This document shows positions 20,706 to 30,586 of a stretch of 64,000 nt of DNA, one piece after another. Under the pieces are notes generated by a model. The model was not told the DNA's origin and searched no databases. It was given only the letters and a program-made list of their open reading frames with translations. Position 1 is the first letter of the stretch; every line of letters starts with the position of its first letter. Source of the DNA: Manihot esculenta (taxonomy: Eukaryota > Streptophyta > Magnoliopsida > Malpighiales > Euphorbiaceae). The stretch covers positions 7,871,769-7,935,768 of the forward strand of contig NC_035173.2 in NCBI RefSeq assembly GCF_001659605.2, written 5' to 3'. The translations under genes were made by a program, and so were the position numbers.

Positions 20706-22203
20706 TGATAGGCGGTTGTCGAAGCTGTAAAAAATAACCCTATTAAACAATCAACAATAAACTTGTAGATAGTGGCAATAGAGTCGAACCACAGGGAATT
20801 GACACTAAAGATCTTCCTAATAATAACCAAGATAAGTAAATAACAAATAATTAAAAGAGGGGGGTTTTGAGTTGATGGATTAACACTAAATAACAAAAGA
20901 AAGCAATAATTTAAAGATGAGTAAATCAATAAGAGAAAAGCTTCTAGTTGAAGTATGGATCTTATTTCAGATTGTTTAGAATTGATCATTGATTCTTTAA
21001 CTCTCCTATTTATTCCAATAAATTAGTTTTGGATGTGGAAGACGCTTCTCACAATCCAAATTCCTCCTTAGTTCTAGTTTGATTAGGAAATGTTCGCTAA
21101 TCAAACACTAATCAACAAGTTGCCAAGGAACGTCCTTGGGGCATTGTAGCATCGAACAACTGTTGACTGCATTAAGACTTAGAGAAACCCAATTCTATCC
21201 TTGCCAACCGCGTGGTCAAGTTTAGATTATGCAATTTGATTAAATGTGTATTTGAACAACCTAAGCAATTACGGACCTAAATCATTCAAACAATATTACT
21301 TAAGCAATTTAAAAGCAATGGGCCCTTATTGATTCTAAAAGCAAAGTAATATTTATGGAAAGCTCAAATTGCATAAATATTGAAAATAAATAGAAGTTTA
21401 ACAATGGAGATTTAAATCTCCCAATTCATCACAAAATCTGAAATTCACCAACTTCAACTAGAAAAGAAAAGAGTTTAGCCACTCATGGTGGACTAAATAC
21501 ACAAAAAGATGAAAGGAAAAGAAAAAGGAAGATGCTGGAGAGTTTCTGGCGAGTTCAATTTCTCAGCAGAAGATGCCTTTGCTGGTTTGGAGGCTGCCCT
21601 TTTATAGCTGAAGAGTTCCATCCTTCTAGGGTTTTGAAATCCCTTTTTAATTTGGCTTGTGATTCCTCTTTTGATGTTGAATTTAATTGCAACTGGAATT
21701 CCTTAGGTGAGAAACTCTTTCGTGGCTCTTGGAATTGTTTTGGTAGTGATTGAGTTGTATTTGGACTTCTAAAAACTTGAAATTCGGTTTCCTGAACAAT
21801 TTCCCGCTCTGCTGTATTTTCTGCTGTCAAAGTGATTTGCCCGGTGATTTGACCAGTTTCTTCAAGGGATTGGGCAAATCACAGACCTGATCACGTTTCT
21901 GCCAGTCAGTTCTCTCTGTCTTCTGCGAGTGATTTGGCCAGTGTCCTCGAGTGTCCTGGGCAAATCACTGCCCATATCACTTCTGCCTGTTGCCTCTAGG
22001 TTTCTGCTTCAGCTTGATCTGGGCAGATCACTGGGCAAATCACTGACCCAATCACTTTTCTGTCAACTTTCTGCACTTTTTCTTTAATTCTCCAATTTCT
22101 TCCTTTTCTGTAAAAACAAGATAAAAACCATAAATTAAGCTAAAAAATGTGTAAATAAGCAATAAAAAAGATAATAAAAATGTGGCTAATTTATGCTTGA
22201 TCA
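20706..22203 (-). repeat. 5' LTR of Athila-like element
   Basis: This is the upstream LTR for the minus-strand genes, 1498 bp, near-identical to the left copy. Differences seen include five within the last ~65 bases before the primer site. The gatttgggcaaatc cluster occupies 21830-22060. Confidence 0.9.
21599..21606 (-). promoter_or_regulatory. TATA box of Athila-like 5' LTR
   Basis: TATAAAAG on the minus strand follows a short C/T-rich leader downstream. The same word is kept at 15382-15389 and, in the truncated relative, at 53881-53888. Confidence 0.65.
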
Positions 22204-22442
22204 ATTCTTGCCCAAGTTTATTCATTCCAGACATATCACTAATTTTGGTCTTGATATAATTGGAAGGTTATTCATGCCATATGAATATTAAATTTTTAAA
22301 TAATTTATTATAATTTATATAAGGTAAGAAAAATCTGTACGTTTAGGTGCTAACATACCAAAATTAATTCATGTCACGTGTAATTTCAATTCTGTATTCA
22401 TATCCTTATTTTAAAAATCATATAACTTGACTAACAAATATT

Positions 22443-22450
22443 TATATATA
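22443..22450 (+). promoter_or_regulatory. TATA box of exon 1 remnant (block Y)
   Basis: The word tatatata lies 77 bp upstream of the position matching the block X ATG. The Athila-like element inserted about 240 bp upstream of it. Confidence 0.45.
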
Positions 22451-22506
22451 GCATGACTCTTGTGAGGATTAATACATACTTGTCTTTTTCAGCCTAAAAT
22501 ATCATA

Positions 22507-22565
22507 TGGCATCTAATTCTTCAATAACAAAGCCGTTAGCTTTCTCTGTTGCTCATAATCCTTCT
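22507..22565 (+). pseudogene. Degenerate exon 1 of small secreted peptide gene (block Y)
   Basis: The sequence matches the block X exon, but the inner ATG is ACA (22527-22529), 12 bases are missing from the hydrophobic core and the donor reads GTATGT. An upstream ATG (22507) in frame could still open MASNSSITKPLAFSVAHN, but this has lost the character of a signal peptide. Confidence 0.45.
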
Positions 22566-22620
22566 ATCTTGTATGTATTTTTTTACCAATCTCTTTCATT
22601 ATCATCATCATAATAATAAA

Positions 22621-22997
22621 GAAAAATTAATACTTAATCCCTATGGTATAGAAAAACTCACTATTTAGTCCCTCAATTTTAAAAAATACATTAAAATAGT
22701 TTAAAAAGTTTACTACTTAATCCCTCCGTTAATTTTTTCGTTAAGTATTTTATTACTTAATCACTATGGGTTTGAAAAACTTATTAGTTGGTCCCTCAAG
22801 TTTTTAAAAAGTTTACTAATTAGTACTTTCGTATCAATAACATTTTAGACTTTTTTACAATACTTAACAGTTAAAACTAATAGAGGGACTAGTTAGTAGA
22901 CTTTTTAAAACGTCAGGGACATTTTAATGCATTTTTCAAAAATGAGAAATTAACTAATGAGTTTCTCCATAGTATAGGGACTATGTAGCAATTTTTC
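22621..22997. mobile_element. 377-bp MITE in the intron of block Y gene remnant
   Basis: The ends are inverted: gaaaaattaatacttaatcc at the left pairs with gaaaaattgctacatagtcc read from the right, and homology continues through agaaaaactcactatttag. It sits within an ataata run that obscures a ~9-bp TSD. The family matches 12458-13513 and its nested copy. Confidence 0.7.
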
Positions 22998-23068
22998 ATA
23001 ATAATAATAATAAATCTTCATTTTACTAAATTGTCAAAGAAATTATTTGTATATGCAAATGATTTGTA

Positions 23069-23159
23069 TCTCCAAATTGATGCTCAATCATGCTATTCAG
23101 CTAATGATTCTATATTAGGCAAAAATTGCCACTGTTCGCTTGAAATACTAGGAACTTGA
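23069..23159 (+). pseudogene. Truncated cysteine-rich exon 2 (block Y)
   Basis: The frame IDAQSCYSANDSILGKNCHC stops at TGA 23157. Compared with block X, about 87 bases holding the second and third C-x-C pairs are deleted between tgttcg and cttgaaata. Flanking DNA is well conserved with 9590-9670 and 9824-10280. Confidence 0.4.
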
Positions 23160-23524
23160 TATATATGAATATAATGGGTAGATTCTTATAAAATATACCT
23201 ATGGTATCATTATGTTTCTTTTTTTTTTACAGTACTAATAGATTCATTTAATTAAAATTATAAAAGCAAGAAAAAAAATACTAAGGAGGCCCTAAAATAA
23301 AATTTACAAGTTAAAAATTATGAAAGTTTTAAACCATTTGCCACTCTTAAAAAGAAAATGCAAGATTGGTAGAAGCCTGAAATTTCAATATGCACTATGC
23401 GATTTGATCACCACCTCATAAAATAATGGATGATGTAATTGTCTTATTCATTAGTCAATTTCATTAAGAGTCAAATTAACATTAACAGCTACTAATGCAA
23501 ATTTTAAAATTATAAAAAAAATTG

Positions 23525-24000
23525 AATATCTGCGACGGATTTAAATTCTGTCGGAATGGAAAAATATTTGCGATGATCACAGTGACGGATTAGCGACAAA
23601 GTGTAAGTTAATGCTATATCCAGAAATTAGCGACGGAATTCCATCACAAATCTGTTAAGAAAATGACAATATCACCCTCAAAACAAAATAAAACCCTAAA
23701 TAAAAATCATATTCTCTCCAGCCGTCCAAGCTATTGCCTCCATCACTCGATCTTATTTCTCCAAGACAGCCGACCAGCTTTCTAACTATAAGATCTTGGA
23801 CCACCATCATGACAACAGTAGCTGCATGCGAGACAGCCGGTAGCAACACAACAGATCATGCGACCTATTATGTCACGACACAGCTGCACACGACGGCAGC
23901 TCGTGTGACTTGTTGGATCATAACACAGCAGTGCACGACTACAAGTCACCCGACCTGCTGTGTCGTGACAGCAACACGCGATCTACTAATCAGTTTTAAT
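23525..24000. mobile_element. Possible DNA-transposon end with GCGACGG words (unclassified)
   Basis: Homology between blocks X and Y stops at 23520, and the words gcgacgga, gtgacgga, agcgacaa and gacggaatt follow at short intervals, as in subterminal repeats of plant CACTA or MULE elements. A G/C-richer stretch (23715-23990) then carries repeated, partly inverted cacgacacagc and tgtgtcgtgacagc words. Its 103-codon frame has no recognisable family. No terminal repeats or TSD were found. Confidence 0.35.
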
Positions 24001-24483
24001 CATTTTTTAATTATTGATAATTTTTTATCAATTTTTTTTAATTAATAATCTTTTAATAATAATTATAAATATGAGTTATTTTTATTTGTTTGATAAATCT
24101 GAAATTTTGTTTGTTGATTATGATTATAGATTTTATTTAGTTTGTTAGTTGATTATTATTATTATAAATCTGAATTTTTTTGAAATTTATTATAAATTGG
24201 GTATATCTTTTATTCACTCTGTTATTGATTTGAGATTTTTTGTATATAAATTTGATATTTGATTTATTAAGTTGATTTTTTATTTGAGTCATTTGAATTA
24301 TTTATTATGAATTTGATGGAACGAGACATTAATTTATATGAAGCGGTGATGGAATGAGTTGGAATTGATATATATGAATTGATGATGGAATAAGTTGGGA
24401 TTAATTCATATAATTTATTTATGATGGACTGAATTGAAATTAATTTGCATGAATTAGTATTTGGCTTGTGTACATTGATTTTA
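24001..24483. other. A/T-rich intergenic DNA
   Basis: Only low-complexity A/T sequence with repeated gatttttt and ttgattat words is seen. Confidence 0.6.
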
Positions 24484-24605
24484 AAATTGATTATTATTTT
24501 TTTTTTTGTGAAATAGGGGTTGGGGGAGTCGAACTTTAGACCTTTCAAGGCTACAGGATGCACTTTCCACCAGTCTAAGCCTTAGAGTGCAAATTGATTA
24601 TTATT
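24484..24605 (-). mobile_element. Short tRNA-derived SINE with 15-bp TSD
   Basis: Identical flanks aaattgattattatt (24484-24498 and 24591-24605) surround a ~92-bp body. On the minus strand the body has a box-A-like ctagactggtgg region, a box-B-like agttcgactcc and a terminal poly-A. Such boxes bind Pol III factors in tRNA-derived SINEs. The body is short, so it is either 5'-truncated or a very compact family. Confidence 0.65.
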
Positions 24606-25631
24606 ATATTGTTGAGTTTTTGGCTATGTATATTAATTAGTATTGGGTTATGTACATTTTGTTTGGGTATTGTCTTTGTTTTTTATTTTGAATAAATTAA
24701 TATTGAGTTTGAGTTTATTTATTATAATTAATATTGATTTATTGTTGGGTTATGTATATTAATTTTATTATTATTAGTTTGTTGAATTTTTGGGTTATTG
24801 GGTTATGTATATTTGTTAGTTTTGGATTATTTATATTCATTCTAAACTTAATTAGTGTTGAGTTATTATTGAATTATCGAGTTCTTGTGTATATTTTGGA
24901 GAATTAAAATTAATGTTAAATTGTTAATTAGGTAAAACAAAATTTTCCCCCTTTTCTCTATCTTTATAAACTGTCTTCAGAAAATTATTTGGTGAATTTT
25001 GTTTGTGATTCTCTAATAAAAGCGACTGTTTTCTGTAATGTATAAAAATTTACACTTAGTATTATCCTTTCTTGTTAATTTATCAATGAAATTTTAGTCC
25101 TAAGTAGAAAAAAGTTAAAAAATTATTTTAAAACCGAAGAGGACTTTTAGCCATTATATCTTATTTGGTATTTTGCTATTCAATTTTATAGTAGCTAAAT
25201 TATTATTTTGAAAAATAGATTAATCCTTGTTTGAAATTAAAAAAATTAAAAAAATTCAATTTAATTTATTTTATTTATTAATTTTTATTTGGAATGTCCA
25301 TTTCTTTTTTAATTTACGAAATTTTTAGTTTCAAAAAAATTGTAAATAGTTTTATAATTTTTTTAAAAAAATTATAAAAATTTATTAAAATTCTTTTTTC
25401 ACGAAATAAATAATGTTAAATGGACGGTAACTATTATTAAGCAAAATAATTATTTGTTATATTTATTGAGAGATTCAATTTGAGTTTCCATTCTCATTTT
25501 TAATTCAAAAAGAAAAAAAAATATATTTTTTATGTGTTTTGTTAAAATTCTTGTTGAAGATATGCTGGAGTAATATTATAATATTATATATGAAAATTTT
25601 AATTATATAATTAATAACGAAGACATAATCA
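24606..25631. other. A/T-rich intergenic DNA
   Basis: No supported feature is seen; the sequence is A/T-rich with runs of ttgggttatgtatatt-like words. Confidence 0.6.
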
Positions 25632-26142
25632 TGTAGTAAAGATCTGATCAAATGATGCTCGATACCATCAAGGAACACGAAGAGTCGAACGCATAAGGTC
25701 GGTCTCAGTTCGGCTCTTCATTAAAAACTCGTCCCTCCCTAGAGAGATTGGATTTTCACATGAAGTTACCATTAACGGCTACAATCCAGCAAAACCCCTT
25801 TTACGCTTGTAATCACGAGATTTCTAACCAATTAGCCGACGAAATCTCTTATCAATAAGCTGGTCATATCATTGCTGAATTTTCAGAAAATATTATAATT
25901 AACTCCATTCACTTACGGTATAAAAGTCAACAATCACAGAAACAAAGTACGTTATTCTCTGACACAACTACTCTTGAGTTCTAAGCATTACGATTCTCTC
26001 GCCCTTCTCTTCTGCTTATTGACTTGAGCGTCGGAGTAGTTGCCATAAGTGTCAACCACCTCACATTCTCTTTCTTGCAAATTGGCTAGTTGCAGCACAG
26101 CTTTATTCTGGCCATATCATCAGTTTTCTTTTCGCAACATCA
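25632..26142 (+). repeat. 5' LTR of Tat-like element
   Basis: It starts near tgtagtaaagatc and ends gcaacatca. A TATAAAAG box (25919-25926) and the words ccccttttacgcttgtaatca and gacttgagcgtcggag are shared with the copies at 41457-41987 and 47742-48286. Confidence 0.75.
25919..25926 (+). promoter_or_regulatory. TATA box of Tat-like LTR
   Basis: TATAAAAG is kept in the copy at 48062-48069 and decayed in the right LTR near 41766. Confidence 0.6.
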
Positions 26143-26454
26143 TTTAGTTCCGTTGCCGAAAAATCCATTAAATCATTTCTGTTCATTTGGATTAAAATTG
26201 GTCTCTTATCCCCTTTCTCTTAAAAAGAAATCTTTCTTTTATCTCTCTCGAAATAGCTGGCAATTCATGAGCTGGTGTTAAGGTTACTACCAATGAGGGC
26301 GCTATCATCTCTTCCACTCTTGGTACTGGACAAAACACACCCTTTATATTCAACAAAGCAGATCTCAATAATAATGAGCAAATGCTCCAATACATCCGAA
26401 GGTTGCAGGCTACTCTCAAGCAGTACAAGACTCGGGGGAGGCATCATTCATGGC
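26143..26454 (+). other. Leader of Tat-like element with decayed primer site
   Basis: The LTR is followed by tttagttccgttgccgaaaa, which resembles a mutated gypsy primer site of the tRNA-Asp type (ccgttgccg). A C/T-rich leader follows. Confidence 0.4.
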
Positions 26455-27330
26455 TCCTAGGAGAAAGGAGGAAGCCTCCGTAGACACCCTAAGGAGCCGA
26501 ACAGAGGCGATCAAGATGCGGTTGAAAGGGAATACCGAGTTTGAAGAAAATAGACGAGGCTCCGAAAAGCGTTGACTGAAAGCTGGTACGGGCTGCTCAA
26601 AGGTACAAGAAAGAGCAAGAGGAGGACTTTGATATGGATGGTGCCTTGCCTCTTTTTGATGAAATCTTGGTAGAAAATTTCTTAACCAAGTTCAAGCTTC
26701 CTAGATTGGACAAATATAATGGAATAACAGATCCAGAAGTCACTTGGCGATCTTTAAGATGACCATGCAGCTTCAAGATATCAACAACTTTGTGTTGTGC
26801 CGAGTATTTCCGTCAACACTCATAGGTTTGGTTCAGAAATAGCACCAACATCTGAGCTAGGTTTAATTCAAAACTTTACGCAATTCGCTGTGTTATTTAA
26901 ATTCAGGTTTATTATATTTATACCTCCAAAAAAACTCTCCTGTAACTTACAGAAGATTCACCAAAGAGAGGACGAGACTTTAAGAAGATTTATCTCATGT
27001 TCTAATGCAAAAGCAATATAGGTGGAAGAATTAAATAGAGATAGCATATGAAACATTGAACAAAGGGAAACGCAAGGTTAAGTTCATGGATTCCCTAATC
27101 AAGAATCCAGCTGCTACATACCAACAGCTAATGGACAAAGATCAAAAATACATCAGGTTGGATGACGAAGTCCAAGTATTGAGAGAAGACAAAAGGACGA
27201 GTCAAAAGCAAAATCAAAAGTCAGAGGGGCAAGGATATAAAGTAGACCACATAAGTTGCCCCGTCTTACGAAGGAGGGATGATCAAATGATAAGGAACGA
27301 TGGGGTTGCCTTCTTCAAAAAAGATTAAAA
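26455..27330 (+). pseudogene. Decayed Tat-type gag (capsid) remnant
   Basis: Conserved gag stretches are seen in shifting frames: LPLFDEILVENF and FKLPRLDKYNG near 26650-26720, FKMTMQLQDINN near 26756, QREDETLRRFI near 26970, and MDSLIKNPAATYQQLMD from 27086. Order and spacing fit the Tat/Retand capsid domain. Frameshifts and stops interrupt it several times. Minisatellite DNA follows at once, with no trace of pol. Confidence 0.7.
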
Positions 27331-27349
27331 AGCATTCATCAAAAATCAT

Positions 27350-27578
27350 AAATCGGGAATCCATCAGGCTAGAAGACCAGGTGTTAATCCTGCTAAAACA
27401 AGACCATAAATCGGGAATCCATCAGGCTAGAAGACCGAGTATTAGTCCCACTAAATAAGGTTATAAGTCGGAAATCCATCAGGCCAGAAGACTGAGTGTT
27501 AGTCCCAGCAAAACAAGGCTATAAGGCTGGAACTTGTCAGGCTAAAAGACCAGGTGTTGGACCCACTAAACAAGGCAT
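27350..27578 (+). repeat. Minisatellite A (4 x 57-58 bp)
   Basis: Units start near 27350, 27408, 27465 and 27522, with the shared words atccatcaggctagaagacc and gtgttagtcc. Confidence 0.85.
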
Positions 27579-28060
27579 TTATGCCAAGCCACTAAGTGAG
27601 TATACGATAAGCGGACCAATGAGGTGATAGTCTCACCCACAAAAAAGTTTCTAAGGCATTTTATGCCAAGTCATAAGGTGGGTATAAGCTAGGTCGATCA
27701 ATCAGGTGATACCTGTATTTCACAAAAAGTTTCTAAGACATTTCATACCCAGGCCACAAGGCAAGTATACGCCAGACTGACCAACTAGGTGTCAGTCCTT
27801 TTTCAAAAAGAGTTTCCAAGGCATCTTATGCGAGACCACAAGGCAGGTATATGCAAGGTCGACCAACCGAGTGATAGCCTTGTTTCACAAAAAATTTCTA
27901 AAGTATTTCATGCTAAGCCACAAGGCGGGTATGATCCAGGCCACGCGACCGAGCATTGGTCCCATTTCACAGAAAGCCTCCAAGGCATTTCTCGATGCTC
28001 TTACGAAGACAGAATACTAAGCGAATGAGTGAAGTCCGCAAGGAAAAAAAAGATTGGAAG
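27573..28060 (+). repeat. Minisatellite B (~80 bp, about 6 units)
   Basis: Units start near 27573, 27652, 27733, 27817, 27897 and 27980. They share aggcattt(t)atgcc, ccacaaggc(a/g)ggtat and cacaaaaagtttct. Similar units occur in the related fragment at 48590-48790. Confidence 0.8.
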
Positions 28061-28242
28061 CTCGTCAGTGTAATACCCGGCTAGACTCCGGTATCGGAAT
28101 TCCTACCGTCCGGTGGAATCTCGGATGTCGGAGACCTCTAGATGGGTAAAACCATATTTTCATGAAATGTTTTAATATTTTTGATGATTTTAAGTAAAAA
28201 GGAAATGAGTTTTTGAATAAAAACAACCTTGGAGGAAAGCTC

Positions 28243-28397
28243 AGGTTCGGCCGCCGAACATGCATGCGTTGCGGGTGTGCTTTAGGCCCCCGAAAGCATA
28301 AGTGAGGGAAGTCCAGGTTCGGCCGCCGAACCTCAAGTTCGGCCGCCAAACATGGCATGCATGCGGAGGCACATTCGGCCCCCGAACGTGGCCTGGC
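28243..28397 (+). promoter_or_regulatory. U3 palindrome cluster upstream of TATA (element 2, 5' LTR)
   Basis: Two complete TTCGGCCGCCGAA copies, one decayed copy (gccgccaaa) and two ggcccccgaa words precede the TATA box. Compared with the 3' LTR, one ~20-bp unit is missing at the first site but present at the second. Confidence 0.55.
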
Positions 28398-28404
28398 CAG
28401 CTAC

Positions 28405-28412
28405 TATAAAAG
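28405..28412 (+). promoter_or_regulatory. LTR TATA box (TATAAAAG), element 2
   Basis: It follows ggccagctac and is conserved in position with 4212, 36040 and 37962. It would drive the genomic transcript of element 2. Confidence 0.75.
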
Positions 28413-28924
28413 GGTCCCTTAGCCGAAAACGGGCGAGCTTTTCCCCATTTTCGGCCAAGGTGAGCCCTCCGCCGTCCCTCACCGATTTTTGATGTTTTTC
28501 CTCTAGATCTTTCAAGTTTTTCACTTGTTTTAACTTTGTTTTGAAGATTTGAGCTTTTGAGCAAAGTTTTGGAGCTTTGAGGTTCAAGAACTCAAATCTC
28601 TCCCAACCCCCAAGTTTGGTCGCCTCTACTCTCGATCTTCAAGAGGTAAGAGTCGATCTCTAGCTTATATTGTGTTTTAAGTAAGTTTTATGAAGTTCAT
28701 GGGAGTAGAATGCATGTTTAGGTTATAGTTATGTTTTTGGGTATAAATGTATGTTCATGAACAATGTGGCTTGTATTGTGTGTTTGATGTGTTGTAGTTG
28801 GGGTTTAAGGTAGTTTGAGACCCCTAGGAGCTTGTATGCATGTTTTGGTTGAGCTAAATGCATGATGGTTTGAGTTGGAGGCATTTGTGCATGTTTGAAC
28901 CGAGTTTCTGCCCTTTGGGAGAAA

Positions 28925-29173
28925 CCAGGTTTGGCAGCCGAAAGGACTTTCGGCCGCCGAACCCCCTTGTGGAGGCAGCCTTCGGCTGCCGAAGCTTGCC
29001 CCCGAAAGGAGACTTTCGTCTCTGTCTGGGAGTTTCGGCCGCCGAAAGTGCCGCCGAACATGCATGAGTTTCGCCTCTGTCTGGGAGTTTCGGCCGCCGA
29101 AGGTGCCGCCGAACCTGCCTGACTTTCGGCTCTGGAGGGACTTTCGGCCGCCGAACCTGCCGCCGAAAGTGCC
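28925..29173 (+). repeat. Transcribed palindrome cluster (element 2, 5' LTR)
   Basis: TTCGGCCGCCGAA copies alternate with 12-bp agtgccgccgaa and cctgccgccgaa extensions. Two of these extensions are missing in the 3' LTR counterpart (36565-36785). Confidence 0.85.
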
Positions 29174-29559
29174 CTGTCCAGCCTTCCTTTGCATGTTCTT
29201 GCATGGATGTTTTGAGATGTTTTAGGGGGTTTTTGGGGGATGTTTTAGAGTTATGTTCTAGTTGTTTGGTCCCTCATTTGAGTCCACCTATGTAGGTTCG
29301 GACCCGAGGAACCGAGGACCCCAGCAGTGAGTCAGCTGCTTCAGTCAGTGTCAGAGCTAGCCTAAGGTGAGTGGAATGACTCTTATGCTTTTAAATAAAT
29401 CAGTTTGAGCATGTTCATGCATCACGGATGCCATGTGATATTTTAGGTTGCTTGCATTAGAAATCACGAATATGTTGCATTGCATAAAATGTTGTTGATG
29501 TGGATGAATGTTGAATGATCCATTAGCCCTCATATGTTATGACATGATGATATGATATG

Positions 29560-29715
29560 GAAGTCCAGATGTGGCCTGCACTACGCCCCTAGCACTATGT
29601 AAGAGAAAGACCGGATGTGGCCTGCACTACGCCCCCGGCATCATGGATTATGTATGTTATGTTATGTTATGTATAAGAGAAAGACCAGGTGTGGCCTGCA
29701 CTACGCCCCTGGCAT
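29560..29715 (+). repeat. LTR minisatellite, type 3 (3 units)
   Basis: Three units share tgtggcctgcactacgcccc and end ggca or agca. Spacers contain tatgtta runs. The same array is kept at 37170-37325. Confidence 0.85.
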
Positions 29716-30350
29716 GATTGGATTATGTAGAGGGCTAAATGGTGACAAGTTCATCCTTGATATGATTAGTTGTGATGTGATGCATTTCATGATAGCATGT
29801 ATTTTAAATGCTTTACTATTCTGCTCACTGGGCTCTAGTAGCTCACCCCTCTCCCAAATTCCCCAGGTTTGCAGGTACGGGTTAGACAGAGAAGTCAAGA
29901 AGAGTAAAGAAGTCTTATGTATGTAATAGTTAGAATGTGGACATGACAGATTGTATAATGATGTATAGATATGTAATGTAATGATATTGAGGTTAAAAGT
30001 GTGCTTGACCATAGTTTAATGTAATCCCTTTGAAACATGATCTTAATGTTATTGATGCCCATGTTTAGCCAAGTCAACTCTTGTTATGCCACCCATTGGG
30101 GGCTTTGATGAGATCCCACGGAGGGGTCAAGTTTATGGTTATGTATATGTTCGGTGCATGCACAGGTTGAGTTTGGTGATTGATAGAATGTATGAAAGAA
30201 AAGTTTTAAATTTTTATGTATGATTGTTGATCATGTATAGGATTAAACAGGTTTACAGGTTGCATGTCAGGCTTGCTACGGGTCCCGGCGGCCTTAAGCC
30301 GATCTAGATCTTAGCGCCGGTAGCGGTCCGATTTTCGGGTCGTTACAGAA

Positions 30351-30362
30351 TGGTATCAGAGC
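30351..30362 (+). other. Primer-binding site, initiator tRNA-Met type
   Basis: TGGTATCAGAGC lies three bases inside the 5' LTR end, the standard primer site of many plant LTR elements. Confidence 0.9.
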
Positions 30363-30586
30363 CCTAGGTTCATATGGTCGGACCTAGAGTGTTGGGCTCA
30401 TAGATGTTATAGAGGGTCAAGCACAATAGGAAAGGTCATGTCCACTAGGATAGGATGAGGAGTCCTGTCTTTTATGATGATGTGAAATGCCATGATTATA
30501 TACATGTGCATTAATGATATGCTATGATGTGTGATGCGGGTTCATGTGTGCCCACATGAACCATATGATGCTAATGTTTATGTGAT

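Larger units (their letters stand above)
14489..22203 (-). mobile_element. Athila-like Ty3/gypsy element lacking RT, RNase H and integrase core
   Basis: The LTRs at 14489-15986 and 20706-22203 are both 1498 bp, start TGAT and end ATCA. The flanks attct (14484-14488) and attct (22204-22208) are a perfect 5-bp TSD, confirmed by the uninterrupted homologous site near 8840-8850. The genes read on the minus strand: primer site (20684-20700), gag, protease, then a direct jump to the last residues of integrase. I count about a dozen LTR differences by eye, which points to recent insertion, so the element must have been moved by proteins from a relative. Confidence 0.88.
12165..23520. repeat. Paralogous block Y (expanded by TE insertions)
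   Basis: Homology to block X starts at atacttttgtgtgtataa (12170) and ends near 23515. It is interrupted by a MULE-type MITE (12458-13513), an hAT-like MITE (13862-14388), the Athila-like element (14489-22203) and a 377-bp MITE (22621-22997). Exon 1 and exon 2 remains are co-linear here, so Y probably keeps the ancestral order. Confidence 0.7.
28069..30347 (+). repeat. 5' LTR of Tekay element 2 (2279 bp)
   Basis: It begins TGTAATACCC and ends GTTACA. It has a U3 palindrome cluster (28243-28397), TATAAAAG (28405-28412), a donor-like caagag/gtaag (GT at 28646), a second palindrome cluster (28925-29173), a minisatellite (29560-29715) and an acceptor-like tttgcag (29868). Confidence 0.93.
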
